From positions 36,274 through 100,273 of the forward strand of contig NZ_BNCL01000014.1 in the NCBI RefSeq assembly GCF_014656455.1: DNA of 64,000 nucleotides, in the 5' to 3' direction. Positions within the stretch are counted from its first letter, which is position 1. Each line of letters starts with the position of its first letter. This DNA comes from Paracoccus aerius. Lineage in GTDB: Bacteria > Pseudomonadota > Alphaproteobacteria > Rhodobacterales > Rhodobacteraceae. The translations under genes were made by a program, and so were the position numbers. The notes under the pieces are model-generated. The model saw nothing but the letters and a program-made list of their open reading frames with translations, made no database searches and was not told the origin of the DNA. Of the stretch, positions 9,284-17,956 are shown in pieces.

Positions 9284-10249
9284 TCAGCGTGGGTGCAGAA
9301 GGCGCGGGTTGCTGATGATCGAGATAACGTCCGCAATCAGATTGAAACCGATATAGGCGGCGGCGAAGATCAGTGCGCAGGCTTGGATTACGGGCACGTC
9401 GCGGTTTCTGACGGCGTCGATCATTGCTTGCCCCACTCCGGGATAAACAAAGACCACTTCGATCACCACGACCCCGGAGATCAGATAGGCGAGGTTCAGA
9501 GCCACGACGCTGGCAATTGGGCCAATAGCATTCGGTAGTGCCTGCCGCATCACCACACGGCCTTCGGATTCACCCTGCAGTCGCGCCATTTCGACGTAAG
9601 GGCTGGACATGACCGACAGGATTGCGGCGCGGGTATTCCTGACCATATGTGCGAGGATCACGAGAAGCAGGGTCAGGATTGGCAGCACCATGCGATAGAG
9701 TTGTTCGCCCAGATCCATGCTGCTCCGGATCCCTGCCATTGAGGGGAACCACTGAAGCTTTACTGCAAAGACCATCATCACGATATAGGCGACGAGAAAC
9801 TCTGGCAGTGAGATGGAGGCCAGCGTTGAAGTCGACAGAAACTTGTCGATAAAACGGCCGCGGAACCGCGCGCAGACAATGCCAAGCACGATGGCCAATG
9901 GTACAGCGATCAGCGCCGTGATCGATGCGAGCGTGATCGTGTTCAAAAGCCGCGGCCCCAGAACCGTCATCACTGGCCGACCCGCAAAGGATGTTCCGAG
10001 GTCGCCGGTTGCAGCCGCCCCGAGCCATGCGAAGTAGCGCCAGATTGCCGGCTGGTTCAGCCCAAGCTTTTCCTCCATCGCGGCGACTGCCTCTGGCGTC
10101 GCATTCTGCCCAAGAATGGCCGAAGCATAGCTTCCTGGCAGCAGGCTTACAGAAAAGAAGATCACCAGAGAGACGATAAGAAGGCTGAGAAGCCCCAAAC
10201 CGACCCGACTGACCGCCATGGACAATATCGGATGGGAGATTTTGTTCAT
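9284..10249 (-). CDS. Peptide-type ABC transporter permease, DppB-like
   Basis: 321 residues with a typical DppB/OppB beginning: one helix, then a periplasmic segment with LLPGSYASAILGQNATPEAV, then five helices. The coupling loop is MARLQGESEGRVVMRQALP. It pairs with the DppC-like permease immediately downstream in the same operon. A 67-base gap separates it from the upstream binding-protein gene. Confidence 0.92.
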   Translation of the reverse strand: MNKISHPILSMAVSRVGLGLLSLLIVSLVIFFSVSLLPGSYASAILGQNATPEAVAAMEEKLGLNQPAIWRYFAWLGAAATGDLGTSFAGRPVMTVLGPRLLNTITLASITALIAVPLAIVLGIVCARFRGRFIDKFLSTSTLASISLPEFLVAYIVMMVFAVKLQWFPSMAGIRSSMDLGEQLYRMVLPILTLLLVILAHMVRNTRAAILSVMSSPYVEMARLQGESEGRVVMRQALPNAIGPIASVVALNLAYLISGVVVIEVVFVYPGVGQAMIDAVRNRDVPVIQACALIFAAAYIGFNLIADVISIISNPRLLHPR

Positions 10250-10316
10250 ACTCGACTGTTTCCGGTAAGGTATAGCTCAGTGGGCACCAGCTGAGAGACC
10301 GTCGGTGCGCCGCGCC

Positions 10317-11918
10317 TCATATATCGTTTCGCCACCAGCGCTCGGCGCAACGGTGATTGTCGGCGGGCATGATGCCCCCAGTCTCACCATGGCCGATGGC
10401 TCTGGTCATTGCTATCCGCCAAGACATGAAGGCAATTGTAATCACACCACCATCATCATGAAGGATTTGCTGCATCTCCGCATATTGTGCTGCCCGCTGA
10501 GCCTTGTCGGCTTCCACGCGCGCAAGAGCGTACAACTCATCGAAGCGCGCATTGCGAAAGCCCGAGTTGTTCCAAGGTGCATCTGAGGTGTAAGACGTCG
10601 AAAACATCCAGTCGAGCGTTACCCGCCCATACCAGTCTGTGGCGTTGAACGGCTTTACGAGCCAGACATTGTCCCAATATCCGTCGTCGGCTTCCTGGAT
10701 GACATTGACTGTAATGCCAGCCTTTGCGGCATGCTCCCGGAACAGGACCGCCGCCTCGATTGCGCCAGGGAAAGCGGAGTCTGCAACGGAGAGATCGACC
10801 ACCAGCCCTTCAATACCGGCCTCTGCCAGAAGCGCACGAGCGGCCTCCGGATCATACCGATGCTCCGGAGGCGTTTCTGTCCAGAAAGGCATGATTCTTG
10901 CCACCGGGTTGTCATTTCCGATCTCGGCCTCGCCAAGGAAGACTTTGGTGATGATGTCCTCGCGGTCGATGGCCAGCTTCAGCGCTTTGCGCACTGCTGG
11001 ATTATCAAAGGGGGCAGTCTGGCAATTCATGTCGAAGGTCAAGTGCCGCAGACTGGGCGTACGATGGACGACCAGATCGGGATCGCGCTCAATCATGCTC
11101 ACATTGCGGATATCGACGTCCTCGATCACATCGACTTCGCCAGTCAGCAGCGCATTCAGCCGAGCACTGCGGTCAGGGATCGAGATGAACTCGACTTCAT
11201 CAAAGTGGGGCAGGCCAGGTTTGTGATAATCTGGATTGCGAAGAAGACGGACCGCAATACCAGGTTCAAAATTCTCCAATCGAAAAGCGCCGGTACCGAT
11301 ACCGCTTTCCCAATCGATACCGCCGCCTTCTTTGGCTGGAAAAACTGAGAGATGGTAATCTGACAGAAGGTATGGAAAATCGGCGTTTCCTTGCGAAAGG
11401 GTAACGATCAGCTTGTCGTCGCCGTCTGTGACAATATCGCTGATCTGCCTGACGATTGACAACGCGCCCGAGGTGCTGTTCTCGCCCATATGATGCAAAA
11501 GGGATTGGCGGGCATCTTCTGGCGTAAAAGGCCGACCATCATGAAATTTTACGCCTTTGCGCAGCATAAAGGTCCAGCGCGTCGCGCCCTCATCTGCTTT
11601 CCAGCTTTCTGCCAGATCGCCAACGAGTGTCCCATCCGGCAACAGCTCAACCAAGTTGTTGAAGAGCGCTCCGTTGAAAGCCGCACCGCACATCACCGTC
11701 GCCCAACTGCCTGGCTCCAATGTATCCTGCTGCGAACCGTCATTCATACCGTAGCGCAGCCGCCCTCCTCGTTTTGGGCCGTCTGCTGCCCTGATTGATG
11801 TGGGCAAGAAAATAGCACTTGCAAAAAGCGCTGCACCCCCGAGCAAAGCCCTCCGCGTTGGCGTGAAGCCACTCTTACGTTTTGTCTGCTCGAGTATTGG
11901 ATATCCTAGATAGCGCAT
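10317..11918 (-). CDS. ABC transporter substrate-binding protein, family 5, copy 1
   Basis: 533 residues of the DppA/OppA class (SBP_bac_5). A twin-arginine-like signal (TRRALLGGAALFASAIF) begins near residue 20 and probably ends after RAADG, so export to the periplasm is expected. The conserved family-5 segments LAESWKADEG, TGAFRLENFEPG and FDNPAVRKALKLAIDRE are present. GGAGGAGAC precedes the ATG. It is a clear paralogue of the next protein upstream (12041-13648), with long matching blocks such as DYHLS, LTGEVD and DIRNV. One transporter with two receptors may take up two related ligands. Despite the peptide-family name the ligand may be another amide or amine. Confidence 0.93.
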   Translation of the reverse strand: MRYLGYPILEQTKRKSGFTPTRRALLGGAALFASAIFLPTSIRAADGPKRGGRLRYGMNDGSQQDTLEPGSWATVMCGAAFNGALFNNLVELLPDGTLVGDLAESWKADEGATRWTFMLRKGVKFHDGRPFTPEDARQSLLHHMGENSTSGALSIVRQISDIVTDGDDKLIVTLSQGNADFPYLLSDYHLSVFPAKEGGGIDWESGIGTGAFRLENFEPGIAVRLLRNPDYHKPGLPHFDEVEFISIPDRSARLNALLTGEVDVIEDVDIRNVSMIERDPDLVVHRTPSLRHLTFDMNCQTAPFDNPAVRKALKLAIDREDIITKVFLGEAEIGNDNPVARIMPFWTETPPEHRYDPEAARALLAEAGIEGLVVDLSVADSAFPGAIEAAVLFREHAAKAGITVNVIQEADDGYWDNVWLVKPFNATDWYGRVTLDWMFSTSYTSDAPWNNSGFRNARFDELYALARVEADKAQRAAQYAEMQQILHDDGGVITIAFMSWRIAMTRAIGHGETGGIMPADNHRCAERWWRNDI

Positions 11919-12040
11919 ACCGTCTCCTCCCCCTAGATGGACAGTGGTTCAAGATGCTCAGTATGATCGTGCCCGGAAGTCGTGTTCTGGAAGGAGGGAG
12001 TAGGTTGCACGCCCTCCTTGTGCCGACCAAGCAATCCACA

Positions 12041-13648
12041 TCAATCCTTGATCCACCAACGTTCGCACATGCGCATGTTGTCGAGCGGCATCAGTCCGCC
12101 CACCTCGCCAAAGCCCACCCGGTTAGCAACCGCATTGCGCCAGTCGACAAAGGCTACTGTGATGATGTTGCCATCGTCGCGCAGGATCTCCTGCATCTCG
12201 ACATAGTAGGCAGTCCGCTTGGCTTCGTCGGTCTCGGCACGGGCAAGTTGGTGCAACTCATCGAAACGCGCATTTGACCAGCCAGAATTCCAAGGCGCGC
12301 CTGTCGTGTAGCTGGTCGAGAACAGCCAGTCGACCGTGGCACGACCGAAATAGTCGACAGCGCAGAAGGGCTTCTTGAGCCAGACATTTTCCCAGTACCC
12401 GTCCGCGGCCTCACGAACGATGTTGATGTTTATGCCCGCTCTTGCAGCATGTTCCTGATAGAGGGTCGCGGCATCGATCGCGCCGAAGAAAGCATTTTCG
12501 GCGACAGAAAGATCGACGTTGACCGAGTTCAGCCCTGCCTTCGCCAGATGCTCTTTAGCCTTATCGATGCTATGCTCCCGCGCCGGCATCTCGTGATAAA
12601 ACTTCTGGATCGGGGCGACGGGATTGTCATTGCCCTGAGTTCCTTCGCCCAGGAAGACCTTGTCGATCACATCGCTCCGGTCCAACGCATATTTCAGCGC
12701 AAGACGCACATCGGGATTGTCGAATGGGGCAACGCGGGTATCCATATCAAACGTGAAGTGACGCAGGCTTGGGATGCGCTGCACCGCGAAATCGGCACTG
12801 CGCTCGACCATGGGGACGTTGCGGATGTCAAGATCCTGGATGAAGTCAACCTCGCCTGTCAGCAGAGCATTCAGGCGCGCGGACGAGTCGACGATGTTGA
12901 TGAACTCCACCTCGTCAAGATAGGGCTTGTTGTTCTTGTGGTAGTTCGGGTTTCGCGTCAGGCGCGTGGCGATGCCGGGCTCGAAGCTCTCCAGTGTGAA
13001 GGAGCCAGTTCCGCTGGCGGACTCCATGTCGATACCGCCACCCTGAAGTGCTGGGTAGATGGACAGGTGATAATCCGACAGAAGGTAGGGCAGATCAGCA
13101 TTCCCCTCCGTCAAAGTGATCACAACGGTATCGGCGCTTGGGGCATCGATTTTTTCAATTTGCTGGACGATAGCGCGGGCGCCCGAAGTGGAATCCGGCT
13201 TCATGTGATGTTCAAGGGATTGGCGAACATCCTCTGCATCGAGGTCCTTGCCATTGTGGAAGGTTACACCCGGGCGCAGCTTGAAATGCCAGACTTTAGC
13301 GCCAGGTTCGACCTCCCAGCTTTCGGCAAGATCGCCAGCGACCGAGCCATCGGGCATGATCTCAACAAGGTTGTTATAGACGCCCCCGTTGAAAGAGGCT
13401 CCGGTCCAACTGGTCGACCAGGTGCCCGGGTCGAGACTGTCGTTTTGCGAGGCGTTGTGAAGCCCGAGCCGAAGGAGCCCGCCCGACTTCGGCTCAAGAG
13501 CCTGGCCAGGAGCGGCGCCGGGGATGCCTGCGACTGCGCCTGCTGCGAGAAGCGCGGAACTGCGCGCAAGAAACTCGCGACGCGACAATTGTCCACGCCG
13601 TAGACGCGTAACCAGATCGTCTATCTGGCGGTGGTGTAATTTACTCAT
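12041..13648 (-). CDS. ABC transporter substrate-binding protein, family 5, copy 2
   Basis: 535 residues, first gene of the importer operon and tandem paralogue of the 10317-11918 product. The signal carries a twin-arginine motif (SRREFLARSSALLAAGAVA at about residues 22-40). Start at the ATG 13648, after CAGGG; an upstream in-frame start would add 42 residues of non-family sequence. Blocks LAESWEVEPG, TGSFTLESFEPG and FDNPDVRLALKYALDRSD mark family 5. The operon is divergent from the amidase operon, with a shared operator-like inverted repeat at 13776-13795. Confidence 0.93.
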   Translation of the reverse strand: MSKLHHRQIDDLVTRLRRGQLSRREFLARSSALLAAGAVAGIPGAAPGQALEPKSGGLLRLGLHNASQNDSLDPGTWSTSWTGASFNGGVYNNLVEIMPDGSVAGDLAESWEVEPGAKVWHFKLRPGVTFHNGKDLDAEDVRQSLEHHMKPDSTSGARAIVQQIEKIDAPSADTVVITLTEGNADLPYLLSDYHLSIYPALQGGGIDMESASGTGSFTLESFEPGIATRLTRNPNYHKNNKPYLDEVEFINIVDSSARLNALLTGEVDFIQDLDIRNVPMVERSADFAVQRIPSLRHFTFDMDTRVAPFDNPDVRLALKYALDRSDVIDKVFLGEGTQGNDNPVAPIQKFYHEMPAREHSIDKAKEHLAKAGLNSVNVDLSVAENAFFGAIDAATLYQEHAARAGININIVREAADGYWENVWLKKPFCAVDYFGRATVDWLFSTSYTTGAPWNSGWSNARFDELHQLARAETDEAKRTAYYVEMQEILRDDGNIITVAFVDWRNAVANRVGFGEVGGLMPLDNMRMCERWWIKD

Positions 13649-13775
13649 GTGAGACCCTGTCAGATTCGATTGTTGTCGGTACTTTGGCAGGTTCCTCGCT
13701 GTCTGGCGCAGCTTACGGACCCCGTTTAGGCGGCATGGATTTGACAATACCCCGAAACGAAAACCTGTCAACAAA

Positions 13776-13795
13776 CTGATTGACCAATCAATCGG
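13776..13795. promoter_or_regulatory. Operator-like inverted repeat, site 1 (probable TetR target)
   Basis: CTGATTG-ACCAAT-CAATCGG, 7-bp arms with one mismatch, in the 198-base region between the divergent binding-protein gene (start 13648) and the amidase gene (start 13847). 17 of 20 bases match the site at 24304-24323 in the other divergent promoter region of the same island. Assignment to the TetR protein encoded at 16374-17027 is inference. Confidence 0.6.
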
Positions 13796-13846
13796 ACAGT
13801 GGTCTTGATGCCCTATGAATCTCGAAGCATGCAGGGGCCTCGAAAC

Positions 13847-15280
13847 ATGAGCGATACCTGCCTTTGCTATCTCAGCGCCGCTGAACTTGTCCGGCTATAC
13901 CGCAGCCGGAAAATATCGCCTGTTGAAGTAGTTACCGACTGCTTATCGCGGATTTCAGCCGGTGCGAACAGCCTGAATGCAGTCTGTTTCACATATGCCG
14001 ACGAAGCACTGGAAGCTTCACGCGCCTCAGAGGCGAGATACATGTCGCCCGCACAGAATTTGGGCATCCTTGATGGCGTTCCCACAGCGCTCAAGGACGA
14101 GAATATGATGATGGGAAAGGTCACCACTTATGGCTCGCTGCTTTATGCCAACCATGTTGCGTCCAAGAACGCTCCAGTAGTGCAGCGACTGATGGATTCA
14201 GGAGCGATCATTCACGCAAAGACGACTACGCCAGAGTTTTCCTGCGCGCCTTTCTGCCACTCCAGGCAGTGGGGCGTGACGCGCAATCCCTGGAACCGGG
14301 ACTACACGCCAGGGGGCTCTTCGGGAGGCGCGGGAGCCGCGCTCGCCGCCGGGCTAGCGCATCTTGCCACGGGATCTGATATCGGCGGCTCAATCCGGAT
14401 CCCGGCATCCGCATCAGGTGTGGTTGGTTTCAAGCCACCTTACGGTCGCGTACCTTCGACGCCGCCGTTCAACCTTGACCATTATAACCATCCCGGCCCG
14501 ATGGCACGAACGGTCGAAGACTGTCTCTTAATGCAGAATGTCTTGGCAGGACCGCATCCGGAGGATATCGCTTCGCTGAAGCCGAAACTGGAGTTGCGTG
14601 TTGACCGTACCGGCATCAAGAGCTGGAGAATCGCCTGCTCGCTGGATTTCGGGTTCATGGAGGTGGATCCTGCAGTACAGGCGAATACGTTGGCAGCGCT
14701 CGAAGTCTTCCGCTCGCTTGGAGCCGAAGTAACCGAAGTGGCACTCCCCTGGTCCTGGGAGGTCTATGATGCCGCCGCGACTCACCATAAGACCTTGTTC
14801 GGTGCTTGGCTCGCCGAGTATCTTGACGATCGCGAAAGCCAGATGACCTCCTATGCCGCGCACTTTGCCCGTGCATCTTTGGGCGTTACGACCCGCGATT
14901 ATCTTGCCAGCCTCAATGTCGAAGGCCGGATTTGGTCGCATTTTGGCCCAATGATGGAAGGGTTCGACCTTTTCATTTGCCCCACCCTTGCCATCCCGGC
15001 TGTCCCGGCGGAGTTCGACATGCGGGACCCGTTGCAGATCAATGGTCGCGACATTGACCCCTATCTTGGCTGGACGATGGCCTGGCCCTTCAACATGCTT
15101 AGCCGATGCCCGGTGCTGTCGGTACCTTCGGGCCACGCGCCAAATGGAGTTCCCACCGGCATCCAACTCGTTGGCCGCAGCTTCGAGGACCAGTCGGTGT
15201 TCACCGCAGGTCTTGCCTATGAGGCGGCTGTTGGCGGTTGGTATGGCCGCCCTGAAACCCGTCCTTCCCTCTCGTTCTGA
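13847..15280 (+). CDS. Amidase, amidase-signature family
   Basis: 477 residues. The Ser-cisSer-Lys triad of amidase-signature hydrolases is visible: Lys in TALKDE near residue 82, the cis-Ser in GGSSGGAG near 157 and the nucleophile in DIGGSIRIP near 181. Such enzymes hydrolyse carboxylic amides to acid plus ammonia or amine; the family includes acylamide, aryl-amide and 6-aminohexanoate cyclic-dimer hydrolases. I start at ATG 13847 because AGGGG lies nine bases before it; in-frame GTG/ATG codons at 13799, 13808 and 13829 would add up to 16 residues. It is transcribed with the 15291 gene, 10 bases downstream, and faces the importer operon. The substrate is unknown. Confidence 0.9.
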   Translation: MSDTCLCYLSAAELVRLYRSRKISPVEVVTDCLSRISAGANSLNAVCFTYADEALEASRASEARYMSPAQNLGILDGVPTALKDENMMMGKVTTYGSLLYANHVASKNAPVVQRLMDSGAIIHAKTTTPEFSCAPFCHSRQWGVTRNPWNRDYTPGGSSGGAGAALAAGLAHLATGSDIGGSIRIPASASGVVGFKPPYGRVPSTPPFNLDHYNHPGPMARTVEDCLLMQNVLAGPHPEDIASLKPKLELRVDRTGIKSWRIACSLDFGFMEVDPAVQANTLAALEVFRSLGAEVTEVALPWSWEVYDAAATHHKTLFGAWLAEYLDDRESQMTSYAAHFARASLGVTTRDYLASLNVEGRIWSHFGPMMEGFDLFICPTLAIPAVPAEFDMRDPLQINGRDIDPYLGWTMAWPFNMLSRCPVLSVPSGHAPNGVPTGIQLVGRSFEDQSVFTAGLAYEAAVGGWYGRPETRPSLSF

Positions 15281-15290
15281 GGCCCTGCTG

Positions 15291-16343
15291 ATGAAAACGA
15301 TCTTCTCTGCCGAACACGTGCTGCAAGATGTCAAAAGCGAGTTCTATGGCGGCAAATGGGTTGATGCATTTGAAATACCTCGCCGCGCCGAATTGGTTCT
15401 GGCTGAGGTAAAGCGTGCAGGTCTTGGCCCAGTGATTGCTCAGGACAGCTTTGGCCTTGCTCCTGTTCTGGCCGTGCACGATGCTGCTTTTGTCCACTTT
15501 CTCGAGGGTGCATGGGAGGCCTGGAAGGCTGAGGCGGGCACGATCCCCGCCTATCCGAATATCTGGCCACCACGCAGGTCGCGCATGATCCCTACTGTAC
15601 GGCCCGGTGCGGAACTTGGTCGTTATGTCGTGGATATGAGCAGTCCAATCCTCGAGGGCACCTGGAACGCCGTCCGCGCTGCAGTCGATTGTGCGCTGAC
15701 CGGGGCGAAGCTAATTAATCAGGGAGAAACTGCGGCATTTGCGCTCTGCCGTCCGCCGGGCCATCACGCCGGACGGGACTATTTCGGCGGTTACTGTTTC
15801 CTCAACAACGCGGCCATTGCCGCGCAGTATTTCCGCGATCAAGGCGCATCGCGCGTTGCCGTGTTGGATATTGACTACCACCACGGCAATGGCACGCAGG
15901 ATATCTTTTACGACCGGGGCGATGTTCTGACGGTGTCCATCCACGGTGATCCGGTGCAGGAGTATCCCTACTACATCGGCTTTGCGGATGAGATCGGCGA
16001 AGGTGCCGGGCAGAGGACCAACCTCAATCTGCCACTACCGTGGGGATCGGATTACTCTGTCTGGAACGCGGCACTGGATCAGGCGCTAGAGCGGATCCGC
16101 GCTTTCGCGCCCGATCGGCTGGTCGTCTCTCTGGGCGTCGATACGTTCAAGGATGATCCGATCTCGCATTTTCGGTTGAAGGAGCAGGACTATGCACAAA
16201 TTGGCGCGCGGATCGCAACGGTCGGGGTGCCGGTGCTGTTCGTGATGGAAGGTGGCTATGCAATCGAGGCAATCGGAGTCAACGCGGTCAATGTACTGAG
16301 AGGTTTTGAAGCCGCGCCGACCCAAATAGCCTGGACCCCTTAG
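15291..16343 (+). CDS. Histone-deacetylase-family amidohydrolase, acetylpolyamine amidohydrolase-like
   Basis: 350 residues, the normal length for bacterial acetylpolyamine amidohydrolases. The His-His catalytic dyad is in RPPGHHAGRD near residue 157. Zinc ligands are the Asp and His of DIDYHHGNG near 193-197 and the Asp of LGVDTFKDDP near 284. The fold removes acetyl or other short acyl groups from amines in the cytoplasm. It starts at the ATG 15291; a longer open frame reaching back into the amidase gene is not real. Being coupled to an amidase and near an aminotransferase/aldehyde dehydrogenase pair, it may deacylate the imported N-acyl amine before transamination. Confidence 0.9.
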   Translation: MKTIFSAEHVLQDVKSEFYGGKWVDAFEIPRRAELVLAEVKRAGLGPVIAQDSFGLAPVLAVHDAAFVHFLEGAWEAWKAEAGTIPAYPNIWPPRRSRMIPTVRPGAELGRYVVDMSSPILEGTWNAVRAAVDCALTGAKLINQGETAAFALCRPPGHHAGRDYFGGYCFLNNAAIAAQYFRDQGASRVAVLDIDYHHGNGTQDIFYDRGDVLTVSIHGDPVQEYPYYIGFADEIGEGAGQRTNLNLPLPWGSDYSVWNAALDQALERIRAFAPDRLVVSLGVDTFKDDPISHFRLKEQDYAQIGARIATVGVPVLFVMEGGYAIEAIGVNAVNVLRGFEAAPTQIAWTP

Positions 16344-16373
16344 GACCAAGCTTTGTCAGAGTTTCTCAATGCG

Positions 16374-17027
16374 TCAGAAATCATCGGGAAAGAGTAGGCG
16401 CATATAGGCTAAACAAGCGTCGCGGCCGCGCTCTCGTCCGGCATCAACTGTGACTGGCAAAAGAAGGTTTTCGATCCAAAGACCGGAAATCATCGCATTA
16501 AGCGTGACTGCAATTTGTTCCGCCTGCACATCTTTCCCCCGCAATGCTGCAAGTTCGGCCACATCCGCCGTTAGTGCCGCGTTGTAGTGCACCCGGAGCG
16601 CGGCGCAACGTTTGCGAAAGCTCGGCACCCTCGAAGCCTCAGCCCAGAAGGCCAGCCAGAGCGCAATGGAATCCTGACCTGCTGCCTTGCGGCTGAAGTC
16701 GGTATCGATCATATGGCGGATCCGTTCAGCCGGACCGCGGTCTGACACGTTCAGCCGAGTCAGAAAAGCTTCATACTCGGCCGCAGAATAATCAAGCGCG
16801 GCGAAGATGATGCCTTCTTTCGATTGGAAGTGAAACGCCACCACGCCGTAGGAACATTCAGCCTCTGCAGCGATGGAATTCATGGTAACCCCGGTAAGCC
16901 CACGTTTCGAGATCACCTTAACCGCAGCTTTCAGCAGCGAACGGCGCCGGTCGACCACCTGATCTTCGCGGGACTTCGGAAGAGGGGCGGCGTTACTGCG
17001 CGGTGATCTTGGTTTCCGATCGGTCAT
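16374..17027 (-). CDS. TetR-family transcriptional regulator
   Basis: 217 residues. The N-terminal helix-turn-helix at about residues 28-72 includes KAAVKVISKRGLTGVTMNSI and CSYGVVAFHFQSKEGI, typical of BetI-like TetR proteins, followed by an all-helical ligand domain. The last gene of the aminotransferase-led operon (24214 down to 16374), it is probably co-transcribed and would be self-regulated through the inverted repeat at 24301-24326. The near-identical repeat at 13776-13795 suggests it also controls the importer and amidase operons. The inducer is probably a pathway intermediate; this is inference. Confidence 0.88.
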   Translation of the reverse strand: MTDRKPRSPRSNAAPLPKSREDQVVDRRRSLLKAAVKVISKRGLTGVTMNSIAAEAECSYGVVAFHFQSKEGIIFAALDYSAAEYEAFLTRLNVSDRGPAERIRHMIDTDFSRKAAGQDSIALWLAFWAEASRVPSFRKRCAALRVHYNAALTADVAELAALRGKDVQAEQIAVTLNAMISGLWIENLLLPVTVDAGRERGRDACLAYMRLLFPDDF

Positions 17028-17088
17028 TTAAACTCTGGTCACTTCACGGCAGGACAAGACAACCGGCATAAGGCGCGGAAGGGTAAAG

Positions 17089-17952
17089 TCAAGTTTCACC
17101 GGTTCCTAAACCGAGAAGCCGGGCGGCATTATCATGCAGCCAGAGACGACGTGTTGCCGCATCAAGGCCCAGGCTGTCGAGTTCATCCAGCGCAGTGTCC
17201 ACCGGCATCATTGGAAAGGCCGATCCGAAGATGATTTTTTCCTTCAGAATAGTGCGGCCATACTGCAGCAGCGGCTCATAGCCGGAATGTGCCTTTGCAA
17301 GCAGCTTGGGCCGGACTGCCAGTACCCCCACATAAAGGTTTGGATGCCGCCAAGCGACGCCGATTAGTTCTTGCACCCAAGGCCAGCCAGGGGGCGAAGC
17401 GACGGCGCGGAGCTCTGGGTAGCGGACCATGACATTGTCCAGGTATTCAGGCCGCCCGATTGCCATCGGCGTATGGGTCGAAAAATTGATGCCACAGTGG
17501 ATATTGACTGGCACGCCCAGCTCAAGGGCTTTTTCATAAAGCGGGAATAGACGCTCATCGTCAGGACGCAGTTTCAGCTCGAAACATTGCAGGTTGAGAC
17601 CTCGAAGACCCAGATTGCGCACTGCATGATCGAACTGGTGGACTGCATCCTCCTGCCAGGGATCGACACCTGCAAAACCAATAAAGCGCGAACCATGAAC
17701 ACGGATGAAGTCCGCCACAGCTTCGTTGGGGACCTTGAAGCCGAACGTCGTGGTCATATCGCGTGCCTTCAGCACGACATGGCGTGCACCCAGACGGTCA
17801 TAGGTTTGAAGCCAGTTCTGCAGCCCCTGTGCTGCGTCAGATGCCGCCGTCCGGCTTTCACTTGCCCTGTAGACGCGACGGTAATTCTGCAGATGCGGCG
17901 CAGTTGGTGAGAAATCCGCATGCGGCGGACGGCTGGAGAAATCGATCAGCAT
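17089..17952 (-). CDS. Amidohydrolase family protein (COG2159-type)
   Basis: 287 residues of the TIM-barrel amidohydrolase_2 group, which contains decarboxylases, lactonases and hydrolases. Visible landmarks are FIGFAGVDPWQ, VNIHCGIN (metal-ligand His) and the C-terminal IIFGSAFPMMP followed by NAARLLGLG. The usual N-terminal HxH metal pair is not obvious: the protein begins LIDFSSRPPHADF, so the metal site may be modified. I start at ATG 17952, four bases after the stop of the upstream gene, rather than at an ATG 48 bases earlier inside it. Operon position links it to the amine/acyl-CoA island, but the reaction is unknown. Confidence 0.8.
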   Translation of the reverse strand: MLIDFSSRPPHADFSPTAPHLQNYRRVYRASESRTAASDAAQGLQNWLQTYDRLGARHVVLKARDMTTTFGFKVPNEAVADFIRVHGSRFIGFAGVDPWQEDAVHQFDHAVRNLGLRGLNLQCFELKLRPDDERLFPLYEKALELGVPVNIHCGINFSTHTPMAIGRPEYLDNVMVRYPELRAVASPPGWPWVQELIGVAWRHPNLYVGVLAVRPKLLAKAHSGYEPLLQYGRTILKEKIIFGSAFPMMPVDTALDELDSLGLDAATRRLWLHDNAARLLGLGTGET

Positions 17953-17956
17953 CGGT

